This document shows positions 12,387 through 22,944 of a stretch of 64,000 nt of DNA, in pieces. How positions within the stretch are numbered: the first letter of the stretch is position 1; every line of letters begins with the position of its first letter. Location of the stretch: assembly GCA_028583405.1 (NCBI GenBank), contig CM053263.1, forward strand, positions 1,281,215 through 1,345,214, in the 5' to 3' direction. The stretch comes from Pogonophryne albipinna. Its lineage: Eukaryota; Chordata; Actinopteri; Perciformes; Artedidraconidae. Position numbers and translations under genes: made by a program. The notes beneath the pieces are model-generated. The model was not told the origin of the DNA and ran no database searches. It was given only the letters and a program-made list of their open reading frames with translations.

Positions 12387-13178
12387 AGCAAATACATCAT
12401 GAGGTGCTCATGCTCAACATAATGGAGCATGAACATGGCTCCCAGGGCTAAACTAAAAGATCATACAAAATAAAGAGTAACTGAAATGATGTTGAGAGGT
12501 GATAGCAACGGCTAAACATGTGCATAGCCGCGGGAAGTAGGGGTGCTGGGGGTGCTGCAGCACCCCCTGTTGGCGAGTGGTGTACATTTGAAAAACTGAG
12601 TGACCACCTAAATAAAAATGATTAAACTGCAAAATATAGTTATGATTTTACTTAAAATAAAATTAGCTGTATACAGTAGCATATAATAGTCATAGTATAT
12701 ATTTGTATCAGTCAGGTGGCTTGAATTTATTTTCCAAATAAATAAAATCCGAGTCATCTAGGTCGTGGGAGAGTGACGTAATTGACGCGACACACACACT
12801 GCAGAGTGACAACTTTCTAGAATGGCGCAAAAAAGGATTTTGGATTTTTTTCTCCAACAAACAACGCAATAAAAAGAGTGGACCACCAGCTACTCCTCAG
12901 CCCACCACAGTAATATGACACAGAAGAGACTGACACATCTGACTTTGATGCATGTCCATAGTAACATTTTGGACAATGTGGATGTATCTGCTCTAATGAG
13001 GGTCTTCATTAGTACCACCCCAGGCTACATTTGGAGTTTTGTGAAGCCCCAACACAAGGTAAAACGATATTTTTCCTTTAATGCTGCTGCCGCTGTGCAG
13101 TGTTTTGCCTTGTCAATCAGTTAAAATTGAATTCATAGTTTTATTAATATTGTAAATAATATTTTCTGACTATTTGTA

Positions 13179-14836
13179 ATGTTATGTACTTTAACACCGC
13201 TCCTTCTTCCACGGTCATCCGGCTCCTGGTCTCTGCTGCCCGGGTCCCCAGCATTAGCTAGCTCCGTGCTAGCGCCACTTCACCGGATCATGCCGCCGCT
13301 CTACTCCCTGTCAGATCTCCACTCCTTTAATAACCGCCTGCGTCCGGACTGCATGGACATCCTCGCAGATAATGAAATACTCCGCAAACGCCGTCCTCCA
13401 CACAGAGGCTCTGGCCGTAAGTTTTTATTTCATTCCACGTCTCCACACTCCATCCCGTCCATTCGGTCCTGTCACACGCCCACACTACGCCATCACAACA
13501 AACAACACGTGAATCTGACCAATCTCCTTCCACTCCCCCGGTCCACACAACCCCCCCCAATGCAACGTCACCTCAGAGCAGCCCTGCTCAACACACGCTC
13601 CATCCACAATAAAAGCCACATTCTAAATGAATTCATTAAGACAATAACCTGGACTTTCTGTATCTGACCGAAACATGGCAAAAACCCCTGGACTATTTTT
13701 CTTTAAATCAAATCACCCCAGCAGGATTCACATACATTGACAAACCTCGCCCACAAGGGCAGGGTGGTGGTATAGCTGCTATTATCAGAAAGGAAATAAA
13801 AGCTACCATAATCCCCATCCCTGAAGTTTCTTCATTTGAACACCTGATCTTTAAACTCTCTGGTCCCACTCCCCTGGTCACAGCCATCATCTACCGTCCC
13901 CCGAAGCCAAACCCCTCTTTTCTCTCCGACCTCTCTGATATTCTCACTCAGCTTTCTGCCATATCCCCATCTGTTCTCCTCTTAGGTGATTTTAACATTC
14001 ATGTTGACGACCCGACCTGCAAATATGCCTCTGAATTTAAGGAAACCCTTCACTGCTGCAACTTCTCTCAACACATCAACTTCCCAACACACAGCCATGG
14101 TCACATCCTGGACTTGGTCTGCTCCACTGGTTTCACCATCCATCATCTGTCCAGCCTCAATCTCCACATCTCTGATCACCTGGCCATCATCATGGACATC
14201 AACATCCCCATCCCCGCCCAAAAGCAAAAACGCACAATAACCTACAGAAATCTCAAATCCATCTCACCTTCAGCAATCACTGCCTCCATTACCTGCAAGA
14301 TGTCTGTCTCCCCCCCCCCACTTTCTGAAAACCCATCTGAACTTGTGGACTATTATAACAGCACCCTCTCCTTCTGTCTCAATGAACTGGCCCCCACAAA
14401 AACAAAAAATGTCTCTTTCATACACTCCGCCCCCTGGTATACCCCCGAACTCCGCCAAATGAAATCAAGGAAACGTCAACTTGAACGCCAACACAAGAAA
14501 ACCACACTAACAGTCCATCTTCAAATCTACAAAGACTATCTCCAGCAGTACAGTAACGCACTCAAAGCAGCCCGGTCTAATTACTACTCACAACTCATTC
14601 AGTCTGGCTCCAGCAACCCCAAGCGTCTGTTCTCCACCATCAGCAAACTTCTCAAACCCTGTGACAACGCCACCTCATCCTTCACCACCGAACAGTGCAA
14701 CTCCTTCCTCTCGTTTTTCCAAACCAAAATCAGCAACATTTACAGCAATCTGACACCCTCATCAGCACCCCCCACCTCCCCTCCTGGCTCCCCCCCCCCT
14801 TCACCTCACAGCCCCTGTCCCACTTCTCCCCTGTGA
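13179..14836 (+). pseudogene. L2-type LINE, N-terminal and endonuclease part (frameshifted)
   Basis: This region encodes the front half of an L2-clade retrotransposon protein. The frame from 13179 reaches the first endonuclease motif (LLNTRSIHNKS) and is lost near 13641, where one base appears missing. The frame two bases over continues from about 13643 to 14836 with the apurinic-endonuclease motifs in order: LTETW, IIYRPPK, LLGDFNIH near 13980, and ISDHLA near 14172. It then loses register to the reverse-transcriptase frame near a C-run at about 14790-14800. The endonuclease nicks target DNA to prime integration in intact relatives. Two frameshifts mean this copy cannot make the full protein. 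Confidence 0.85.
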
Positions 14837-16371
14837 CCCCCATGCAAGTGTCTGACTTCATGACTGGAATTAACTCCACCTGCACACTTGACCCAATGCC
14901 CTCCAAATGTGTTAAAGAAAGCCTCCCTGCCATCTCCCAACTCATCGCCACCATCATTAACTCCTCCCTCAGATCTGGATCAGTTCCCCCCTCTCTCAAA
15001 CTGGCTGCTGTCACACCCATTCTCAAAAGACCTGGACTCACACCTGACATCATGTCCAACTTCCGGCCCATCTCAAATCTCCCCTTTCTGTCAAAATTAC
15101 TTGAACGTGTCGTTGCCTCACAACTTAAAGCCCACCTCAGCTCCAATGATCTCTTTGAGCCATTTCAATCCGGTTTCCGATCAAAACACAGCACAGAAAC
15201 AGCTCTTCTGAAAATCACAAACGACCTCCTCCTGTCCTCTGATTCCGGCAACCTTAACATCCTCATCCTCCTCGACCTCACCGCAGCATTCGACACCATC
15301 AACCACGCCATCCTGCTGTCCCTCCTCGAATCATCACTCAACATCACCGACACTGCACTCTCCTGGCTGAAATCCTACCTCACCGACAGACATCAGTTTA
15401 TCAACATCAACAACTGCACCTCCTCCACTGCTCCTCTGTCCCAAGGTGTCCCCCAGGGTTCGGTGCTTGGCCCCCTCCTCTTCATCCTCTACATGCTCAC
15501 CCTTGGCAAAATAATTCGTCGCCACAACCTTCAATTTCACTGCTACGCCGATGACATCCAACTTTATATCTCAACAAAAACCATCACCCCCACAACACAC
15601 TCCACTCTCACCAACTGTCTCTCAGAAATAAAAGCATGGATGCAAACAAACTATCTCCAACTGAACAGTGCCAAATCAGACATCATCATCATCGGCCCCC
15701 CATCCCGTATCAAAGACATCCAGAATTTCAACTTCACCATTGACAGCCACACTCTATCTCCCCCCCCTCACATCCGCAACCTCGGAGTCATCTTCGACAG
15801 TCAGCTCAAATTCAACCACCACATAAATCACATCACCAGGACCGCCTTTTTCCACCTCAAAAACATTGCCCGTCTCCGCACATCACTCTCCTCCTCTGCT
15901 GCTGAAACCCTGATTCATGCATTCATCACTTCACGACTCGACTACTGCAATAGCATCCTCTACGGCATACCATCCAACCTAATCAATAAACTCCAACATA
16001 TCCAGAACTCTGCTGCCCGCCTCCTCACCCACACCCGCTCCCGAGACCACATCACTCCCGTCCTCCAGAACCTCCACTGGCTCCCCGTCCGTCAAAGAAT
16101 CAACTTCAAAGCCCTCAACAATCAGGCCCCCCCCTACCTCACAGACCTGCTGCACCACCACGCCCCTTCCCGCTGCCTCCGCTCATCAGAAGCCAACCTC
16201 CTATCCATCCCCACCCGCACCAATCACCGGACCTGGGGGGACAGAGCCTTCTCCGTCGCTGCCCCCTCCCTCTGGAACTCACTCCCCCAACCCATCAGAG
16301 ACTGCAATGACCTCACCACCTTCAAAAAACTCACAAAAACTCACCTCTTCAATCTGGCTTTTAATGTGTGA
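14695..16371 (+). CDS. L2-type LINE reverse transcriptase, open but detached from its endonuclease
   Basis: A long open frame encodes a non-LTR reverse transcriptase. Visible motifs in order are FRPISNLPFLSKLLERVV, FQSGFRSKHSTETALL, the catalytic block LLDLTAAFDTIN, GVPQGSVLGPLLFILY and the active-site YADD at about 15544-15555, then LGVIFDS and the C-terminal WNSLP block. True homology begins only about where the C-run near 14795 lies; the first methionine is incidental. The C-terminal RINFKALNNQ seems to lack the ILLLTYK-like residues usual at that point in L2 proteins, implying a short in-frame deletion near 16105. The 3' UTR ends in a TTA repeat (16497-16521). Nested in the hAT element at 12523-17888. 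Confidence 0.88.
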   Translation: MQLLPLVFPNQNQQHLQQSDTLISTPHLPSWLPPPFTSQPLSHFSPVTPMQVSDFMTGINSTCTLDPMPSKCVKESLPAISQLIATIINSSLRSGSVPPSLKLAAVTPILKRPGLTPDIMSNFRPISNLPFLSKLLERVVASQLKAHLSSNDLFEPFQSGFRSKHSTETALLKITNDLLLSSDSGNLNILILLDLTAAFDTINHAILLSLLESSLNITDTALSWLKSYLTDRHQFININNCTSSTAPLSQGVPQGSVLGPLLFILYMLTLGKIIRRHNLQFHCYADDIQLYISTKTITPTTHSTLTNCLSEIKAWMQTNYLQLNSAKSDIIIIGPPSRIKDIQNFNFTIDSHTLSPPPHIRNLGVIFDSQLKFNHHINHITRTAFFHLKNIARLRTSLSSSAAETLIHAFITSRLDYCNSILYGIPSNLINKLQHIQNSAARLLTHTRSRDHITPVLQNLHWLPVRQRINFKALNNQAPPYLTDLLHHHAPSRCLRSSEANLLSIPTRTNHRTWGDRAFSVAAPSLWNSLPQPIRDCNDLTTFKKLTKTHLFNLAFNV

Positions 16372-16521
16372 TTGTTTTTGTATTATTTGACTTTAACTTT
16401 AACTATATATTTATTTGTTGTTCCTTCCTTTTCTTTCCCCTTCACTATATCTGTAAAGCGTCTTTGAGCACCTGTAAAAGCGCTAACAAATTAAATCTAT
16501 TATTATTATTATTATTATTAT
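16372..16521 (+). repeat. L2 3' UTR and (TTA)n tail
   Basis: The stop codon is followed by a short UTR with TGTAAAGCGTCTTTGAGCAC and AAAAGCGCTAACAAATTAAA, typical of fish L2-type tails, then a trinucleotide ATT/TTA run. The microsatellite end marks the 3' boundary of the LINE. Confidence 0.8.
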
Positions 16522-16603
16522 ATTATGTAGGTTTGTAAGACCCATAGTTAGCATGTGGGCATGTGCAGCTGTTAAGTGATGTAGGTCTATAATGATTTAT
16601 TAA

Positions 16604-17748
16604 GCCTAACAGTGAGACACCCCAGGTGAATAGGGTAATTTCTCCAGTTAATTACCTACAATAAGGCAATTGTTTCTTGTGTTACAAGTTCTCAATATGC
16701 AAATGATTCATTATCTTATTAAATTTGCGCATATTTTAACACATTTCAGGAACCGAAATCTGAACTTTGGTTAAAGCCAGGTTCAAAATTCTCGTTTCAT
16801 TTTGTAGTCATATTAGCATCTAAGGCTTTTACAGAAGGGATTTTGGATATCTCTTTTTATCACTCCATAAATCAGAAAATACAGCCCTAAAATATCAATT
16901 TTCGCCATGTTTATAGGTATACAATGTTGTATAATTCAGGCTATGAATGATATATGAACAAACCCTTCTGTAAAAGCCTTCATAATATTGATAGGAATAT
17001 AACTGGAAGGTTTGGTGTATGTAAGTGCAACTGAAGTGGACATTTCGGACTCAGAGTAGGAGAAAAAACTCATTTTGAGAAAACGACCTTTAAAGATTGC
17101 AGTGAGGCGCTAGCTAAACCCTCCTGTTCTTTGGATGATAGCTTGCGCATCGACGCACTCCGTGAAGGTATTTCATGTTCGGGGTCATTTTTTTTTTTTA
17201 TAACCTTGCTTCGTGCAAGTGACAATTGTTGTCGTCTTCTCTGTGAACGTTTTTTTCGCCGTTCTTTTGCCATTTTGAGATTTCAATTTCTAGCGGAAAG
17301 CTAACCAGGAAGTGTTTTAGCACACCACGTGATGCATCTGAACGAATCACGTTGTCAGAAATTGACACCAGCCAATGAGATTTCGTTTCTTGGTTTAAGA
17401 CCCTTTTGTACTTTCACGATTGGTTGCTAATACAAAGGAAATGACCATATTTGGATCTGATGAGATTGTGCAGGAGAGACGGAGCTTTCCAGCGATATCT
17501 CTGTTGACATGGTGCAAACAGCGGTCGCGGTACTTTATGTTACGTTAGAAAGCTAACTTTTGGTGAATTTAGGAGAAATCTACAGACACAAATAGACAAA
17601 CTATAGTAAAATGAACACTTAAATGTGTATTTTGTACGTTTTCCTTCCAAAAGCCTGAAAGAAAACATGTTATAGAATCAAAATAGCACAACATCTCAAA
17701 ATTGACCAGTGCATGAAAAACGATGTTTTTGCCTGCCGTGTCTCGCCT
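16604..17748. mobile_element. Possible TTAA-flanked DNA element
   Basis: TTAA occurs at 16600-16603 and 17749-17752. Just inside are AGTGAGACACCCCAGG on the left and CCTGCCGTGTCTCGCC on the right, which are imperfect inverted repeats, the left one displaced by about seven bases. An internal inverted pair AAGGCTTTTACAGAAGGG (16822 on) and CCCTTCTGTAAAAGCCTT (16963-16980) is clear. TTAA targets suit piggyBac or Kolobok families, but the end mismatch keeps confidence low. Confidence 0.38.
17070..17273 (-). CDS. Small basic open frame in a repeat, function unknown
   Basis: A 67-codon minus-strand frame with a very basic start (MAKERRKKRSQRRRQQ) that would serve as a nuclear localisation or nucleic-acid-binding segment if translated. 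The start context (TCAAAATGG) is favourable. Upstream on the same strand are an ETS-like ACTTCCTGG and E-box-like CACGTG sites. I recognise no domain. It could be a chance frame in a non-autonomous element or a remnant of a transposon protein. Confidence 0.25.
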   Translation of the reverse strand: MAKERRKKRSQRRRQQLSLARSKVIKKKNDPEHEIPSRSASMRKLSSKEQEGLASASLQSLKVVFSK

Positions 17749-17896
17749 TTAACAAACTATTTATGTGGCTCGTATCGCTGACAGCCGGGCCTGGCCCGGC
17801 ACCACCTTTTTTCTTTTCTTTTTTTTAAGCGGCCCCCCTCCCCACTTTTGGCAGCACCCCATGAGCAAAATGACTTCCCGCGGCTATGAACATGTG

Positions 17897-18275
17897 GTCA
17901 AGCTTCTGTGCGGACTTGTACAATCTTTGAAAATCTGACTCGAGTGAAATGCTGGGAAATTAAACATGAGCGTGAAACATGCGAGGAAAATGTTATGCAA
18001 GGACATTTCTCATTAGTGATTTTCTGGATATTTACCTCAGAGTATAAACTTAACTACAGCTTAAGGGCAAATACTGAATCACATGAGCATCTGATTAATA
18101 GAGGCTCTGATTAGATGGTGTTGTGGGAGTACACACTGCATTACTGTTGTTTTAGTCATTAAGAGACATCAAAGTCTATGCAGTTATATAATACTTTAGG
18201 TCATGTTAGTGCTTCATAAAAATAAGCTTATTAGTACACTTATCAATGTTTTCATCAGTGTTGTATGTGTTTACC
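17897..18275. other. Non-coding stretch
   Basis: AT-rich sequence with no recognisable exon or repeat terminus. Confidence 0.55.
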
Positions 18276-18372
18276 CTTAACAAAAAAAGAATGTAAAGAA
18301 AAGACAAGACCATAAGTCCTTACAGTTAAGGACTAATGGTCCTGCCTTTACTTTACATCCTTTTTTTGTAAG
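18276..18372. repeat. 97-bp near-perfect hairpin
   Basis: The left arm CTTAACAAAAAAAGAATGTA and onward pairs along its whole length with the right arm ending TACATCCTTTTTTTGTAAG, with a minimal loop around CAGT at the centre (...TCCTTACAGTTAAGGA...). Arms are about 46 bp with a handful of mismatches. It could be a tiny MITE or a hairpin-RNA precursor; the sequence alone cannot decide. Confidence 0.85.
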
Positions 18373-19854
18373 ACTTTTTGTGCATTCGTGAGCTAATTTA
18401 TTGTCAAAAACTGCAGTAAGTAAAAATGTAGCTTTAATTTTTCTTTTATTCATCTGGAAATGAGCAAATTGCCTATTGATAGGAGCATTTTTGGAGAGCA
18501 AAATGTTTAACCACACTCACTGATACTATACTTTAGATGTCAATCTTCTTCAGTCCTGTTGCATAAGGTGTTCTGAAGTATTGTTTTCAAATTGGAATAC
18601 AATTCTGCAGTTCTGAATGATCGCTAGCAATTCTATCAGAACTGACCGCTTGGTTAAAATATCACCCTCCTTTAATGTATTATTTTCAGTTTTGTACAAG
18701 TTTTGAAGCTTTTGGATTTTTTTTGAGGAACAAAAAAACATTAAAAACGCATTATATCTTAATAATGATAAATGTTTAAAGAAGATGTATCCTATAGACA
18801 TATGGTTGATAACATTTACAATAGCTACATTTAGATCATTTATTGATAGCATTTTGTTAAACAATTGGCTTTGTCTGTTAACATGTTTCTGTCTTATACT
18901 GTAAAAAACAATCAGATTCAACTCTAAATGGACAAGTAAAAACAAGCACACTGAATATGAGGCTGGGAAATATAATTTTGCTTTTGCTCTTTCTGAAGCT
19001 AAAAAAAAGCTTCCCATAGGAGCCTGTTGAATGAAAAAAACAGCAGCCCACTTTTGTATTTTTCTCCAAATAAATATGAATCTCCCTTTGAAATCCCATG
19101 AATAACACTTCAATATCGCCATCTGTCAACACTTAAGGCAGCCAAATATGTTATATGAAATATATAAATTCAATATGCCTTACATCATAACAGGCTGAGA
19201 AAAAGACAAATTCAGATGATTGTATGAAACAGTTGTGTCTACAGAGGCTTATAGTCATGGCTGCAGCATCTATAGGTTATTGTTGTCCTTTGATGCAGCA
19301 TTGATATGTCAGCAGGTAGAGAAACATCAGCACAGTAGCATTGGGGGATATTTTTTATTATAGGTGATGACGATATAATAAAAATCAACAAAGCCTGGGC
19401 TTGAACTTTACAAATTGTGTTGTTACCCTGAGTTAAATCTGTTTACCCTTTTCATCCAGGGAAACAAGCTTTAAGAATGTTTACTACATTTTCATCAATG
19501 CTCTGCTTCACATTTACACAGCCACACACACTCCCTGCTGGCAGCTTCCCAGTGAAACCATAGCCTCTCACTGCATGCTGGAAATAAGGGCTACATTCCT
19601 TGCTCTGGGGCACGAGGCAGAGTGCTGTCGTCATTACCTTGTCCATGCAGATTTTTCTGTTTTATTGTTGCATTTTTTAGTTGAGAAGTCCTTTACACTC
19701 CACTTTAACCTCTCGTCGACCCCACAGCAGCTGTACCAGTTGGTGGAAACATGCTTTGCTCATTTTTGCAGCCTTTTTTTGCCGAGTGAGGTCGTAGGGT
19801 CCCGCTGGCAGGCTTGGCAAAGACTGTAAACAGAGCAGGGAAGAGGAGAAACAA
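18373..19854. other. Non-coding stretch
   Basis: AT-rich. The minus-strand 190-codon frame at 18550-19122 has no recognisable family and composition typical of chance frames. Nothing else is supported. Confidence 0.5.
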
Positions 19855-20023
19855 CACTGAAAAAACTGAAACCTTCTCTAATAAAGTTTACAAATGTCAT
19901 ATAACTGTATTAGGTTGGATGAGAACAAAAATATTAAGTTGAATCTAATATTTTTCTCAGAATACAGTTATGTGAAATATGTTGACTTAATACATTTAAT
20001 TAAACGTTTCAGTCTTTTCAGTG
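19855..20023. mobile_element. Small palindromic MITE, family shared with 37135
   Basis: Ends CACTGAAAAAACTGAAAC and GTTTCAGTCTTTTCAGTG form an inverted repeat. The interior has ACTGTATTAGGTTGG and ACAGTTATGTGAAAT, both matched in the element at 37135-37324. It has no coding capacity and no clear target duplication. Confidence 0.7.
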
Positions 20024-20491
20024 GAACTTTAAAGTGTGTTTTTTCCTTTCAATTTTGATCCTTGTCTTCTATTTTTAAAGATACAGCAGTGAGTGACTTG
20101 TTTTTTAAACAAAAATATAAATGGTGCTAAGTATAAACTGTTTGGACATGATTCATCTCTGTGATCAGAGTAACTGAAAACAAGCCGTGGATTCGTTTTT
20201 GAAGTTTGGATTGTGTGCAGGTCATGCGCAAAAATCACACCTATTGTATATTCAGAGGAAGACTTTCTCTTGAGCTCTTAGAAAAGGTTCAGCCATTTGT
20301 CTTTACCATATACCTATCCACAGATAAGAGTAATGTAACCTCTGTACAGGTATGCCAGGGTCACCCAGAGAAATTGGGAGATTGGAAAGCTTTCAGGCTT
20401 GATTGTCCATATTTTACCGTCAAAGGGTATGTATTTACAAGATGACTTGAGGAAGAGCGATTGAATGTGCAACTGATGCTTTGGTTGGCTG
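20024..20491. other. Non-coding stretch
   Basis: The 79-codon frame at 20206-20445 shows no recognisable domain, although its composition is not low-complexity. No splice-site support was identified, so I do not call a gene. Confidence 0.45.
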
Positions 20492-21053
20492 CAGTGGCGG
20501 CGCCAGAGTATTTTTGTTGGGTAATCTATGGTAGGGCTAACCCATATAGTGGTGGGGCTCAAGTCAGTATTTGTAATGTAATTACATACACGCTATATCG
20601 CACCCCTTGACAGTGAAACGCCAAGCGTGAGGCTTTTATTAGCTTTTATTAGTCTCCTTTTATCAGCTAAATTACATCGAGAGCAACAGGTGTGAGTTAA
20701 ACAATACAATAGCCTATTCTGCTAATTCCACGTTGTTACAACATGCTACGCAGCGGCAGAAACAAGAAAAGTTGGCATATAGAATTGACACGGAGAGGGA
20801 GAGTGAGGGAGAGAGACAGAGAGACAGAGAGAGAGAGACACAGCCACAGGTAAACAGAGAGAGACAGACACAGCACACAACAGGTGGCCTGTGTCTCTAT
20901 TGTCATACAAAATACTTTTTCGGTAGATTTTCGCAATCCGTGTTCTCAACATGCTTACTTTAACATCATTGTTCATGGTCGGGCTAAGGTAGGGCTAAGC
21001 CATTTCTTGGTATGGCTGTAGCCTACCCCAGCCATACCCTGGCGCCGCCACTG
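20492..21053. mobile_element. hAT-type non-autonomous element with perfect 8-bp duplication
   Basis: The left end CAGTGGCGGCGCCAGAG mirrors the right end CCCTGGCGCCGCCACTG. GTTGGCTG flanks both sides (20484-20491 and 21054-21061). The interior has TAGGGCTAA motifs near both ends and a GAGAGA/GACAGA purine tract at about 20790-20870. No transposase is present. Confidence 0.94.
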
Positions 21054-21435
21054 GTTGGCTGCCAGAACTGCAGTTTAGCAGCCAAAGCAGACATCCATCA
21101 GCGTTTAGAATATGGCTGTTGATATTTCCAAAGCCTGGCTGCAGAATGGATACAAATGCAACAATCAGACCAGGAATTCAAAAGTGGCATTTTTCTTTTT
21201 TTTGTTCAGGACATGTGGAAAGAAGATTGATTGAACAATGCATTCACATGTGTGTAATTACAACAGCATGACATATAATAAAGCATTTAACAGTACTAAT
21301 CTGAAGAGGTTCTTGAGCAGCGGTAATGTGAAAATATAATTTGATAACATAATTAGCAAGTCTACAAGGTTATACGTACGAGAATCAAAGTGTGTAATGA
21401 ACAGTAAATGTGCATTATATATTGCATAATCTTTA
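21054..21435. other. Non-coding stretch
   Basis: Nothing supported beyond AT-rich unique-looking sequence. Confidence 0.5.
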
Positions 21436-21540
21436 GGTATTCAAGATTCAAAGGTTTTATTGTCATATGCACAAAGCTACAGTGTAGACATGGGAATGAA
21501 AATCTTATGACCTGAGCTCCTCCAACAATCCAACATACAG
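21436..21540 (+). repeat. Interspersed repeat, left part split by Tc1
   Basis: The segment TTCAAGATTCAAAGGTTTTA then TTGTCATATGCACAAAGC is a dispersed fish repeat with a relative near 42030. It continues on the far side of the Tc1 element, for example ...AACATACAG|TATATACAAAA across the joined flanks. Confidence 0.55.
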
Positions 21541-21542
21541 TA

Positions 21543-21750
21543 CAGTGGGGCAAAACAGTATTTAGTCAGCCACCAATTGTGCAAGTTCTCCCACTTAAAA
21601 AGATGAGAGAGGCCTGTAATTTTCATCCTAGGTATACCTCAACTATGAGAGACAAAATGATTAAAAAAAAATCCAGAAAATCACATTGTCTGATTTTTAA
21701 AGAATCTATTTGCAAATTATGGTGGAAAATAAGTATTTGGTCAATAACAA
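21543..21750. repeat. Tc1 terminal inverted repeat (transposase 3' side)
   Basis: The outer motif AGTATTTAGTCAGCC lies near 21556 and the inner motif AAGTATTTGGTCAAT near 21731, spaced as expected for an IR/DR terminus. It pairs imperfectly with 22945-23153. Confidence 0.9.
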
Positions 21751-21759
21751 AAGTTCATC

Positions 21760-22782
21760 TCAATACTTTGTTATATACCCTTTGTTGGCAATGACAGAGG
21801 TCAAACGTTTTCTGTAAGTCTTCACAAGGTTTTCACACACTGTTGCTGGTATTTTGGCCCATTCCTCCATGCAGATCTCCTCTAGAGCAGTGATGTTTTG
21901 GGGCTGTCGCTGGGCAACACGGATTTTCAACTCCCTCCAAAGATTTTCTATGGGGTTGAGATCTGGAGACTGGCTAGGCCACTCCAGGACCTTGAAATGC
22001 TTTTTACGAAGCCACTCCTTCGTTGCCCGGGCGGTGTGTTTGGGATCATTGTCATGCTGAAAGACCCAGCCACGTTTCATCTTCAATGCCCTTGCTGATG
22101 GAAGGAGGTTGTCACTCAAAATCTCACGATACATGGCCCCATTCATTCTTTCCTTTACATGGATCAGTCGTCCTGGTCCCTTTGCAGAAAAACAGCCCCA
22201 AAGCATGATGTTTCCACCCCCATGTTTCACAGTAGGTATGGTGTTCTTTGGATGCAACTCAGCATTCTTTCTCCTCCAAACACGTCTAGTTGAGTTTTTA
22301 CCAAAAAGTTCTATTTTGGTTTCATCTGACCATATGACATTCTCCCAATCCTCTTCTGGGTCATCTAAATGCTCTCTAGCAAACTTCAGATGGGCCTGGA
22401 CATGTACAGGCTTAAGCAGGGGGACACGTCTGGCACTGCAGGATTTGAGTCCCTGGCGGCGTAGTGTGTTACTGATGGTAGCCTTTGTTACTTTGGTCCC
22501 AGCTCTCTGCAGGTCATTGACTAGGTCCCCCCGTGTGGTTCTGGGATTTTTGCTCACCGTTCTTGTGATCATTTTGACCCCACGGGTTGAGATCTTGCGT
22601 GGAGCCCCAGATCGAGGGAGATTATCAGTGGGCTTGTATGTCTTCCATTTTCTAATAATTGCTCCCACAGTTGATTTCTTCACACCAAGCTGCTTACCTA
22701 TTGCAGATTCAGTCTTCCCAGCCTGGTGCAGGTCTACAATTTTGTTTCTGGTGTCCTTTGACAGCTCTTTGGTCTTGGCCAT
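21760..22782 (-). CDS. Tc1-family transposase, full length and apparently intact
   Basis: This 340-residue DDE transposase cuts the element out and inserts it at TA dinucleotides, acting in the nucleus. Residues 1-110 form the paired-like DNA-binding region with two helix-turn-helix units ([17 protein letters not shown]; later [15 protein letters not shown]), joined by an SGAPRK hook-like segment near 58-63. The catalytic core has [11 protein letters not shown] (D153), [11 protein letters not shown] (D244) and [11 protein letters not shown] (E279). D244 and E279 are 34 residues apart, the DD34E spacing of Tc1 elements. A glycine-rich [11 protein letters not shown] motif lies at 187-197. Length equals that of Sleeping Beauty transposase. 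There is no stop or frameshift, unusual because most fish Tc1 copies are broken. The start follows the family's MAKTKEL N-terminus. Confidence 0.96.
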   Translation of the reverse strand: MAKTKELSKDTRNKIVDLHQAGKTESAIGKQLGVKKSTVGAIIRKWKTYKPTDNLPRSGAPRKISTRGVKMITRTVSKNPRTTRGDLVNDLQRAGTKVTKATISNTLRRQGLKSCSARRVPLLKPVHVQAHLKFAREHLDDPEEDWENVIWSDETKIELFGKNSTRRVWRRKNAELHPKNTIPTVKHGGGNIMLWGCFSAKGPGRLIHVKERMNGAMYREILSDNLLPSARALKMKRGWVFQHDNDPKHTARATKEWLRKKHFKVLEWPSQSPDLNPIENLWRELKIRVAQRQPQNITALEEICMEEWAKIPATVCENLVKTYRKRLTSVIANKGYITKY

Positions 22783-22944
22783 AGTGGAGTTTGGAGTATG
22801 ACTGTTTCAGGTTGTGGACAGGTGTCTTTTATACTGATAATGAGTTCAAAGAGGTGCCATTAATACAGTTAACGAGTGGAGGACAGAGGAGGCTCTTAAA
22901 GAAGAAGTTACAGGTCTGTGAGAGCCAGAAATCTTGTTTGTTTG

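Larger units (their letters stand above)
12523..17888. mobile_element. hAT-type element, 5.4 kb, carrying nested insertions
   Basis: The 16-bp terminal inverted repeats CATAGCCGCGGGAAGT (12523-12538) and ACTTCCCGCGGCTATG (17873-17888) are perfect. The 8-bp target duplication AACATGTG at 12515-12522 and 17889-17896 is perfect. GGTGCTG-rich subterminal sequence lies at both ends. Near 12822 a frame starts MAQKRILDFF and soon stops, possibly a transposase N-terminal remnant. The L2 LINE at about 13180-16521 and a possible TTAA element at 16604-17748 account for most of the interior, so the original element was much shorter. Confidence 0.9.

Noticed and set aside
14730..15146. 138-codon minus-strand frame in the LINE
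   Set aside because: Shadow of the reverse-transcriptase frame on the opposite strand.
22109..22801. 230-codon + strand frame over the Tc1 element
   Set aside because: It is antisense to the transposase, which has the correct family sequence and catalytic residues on the minus strand.
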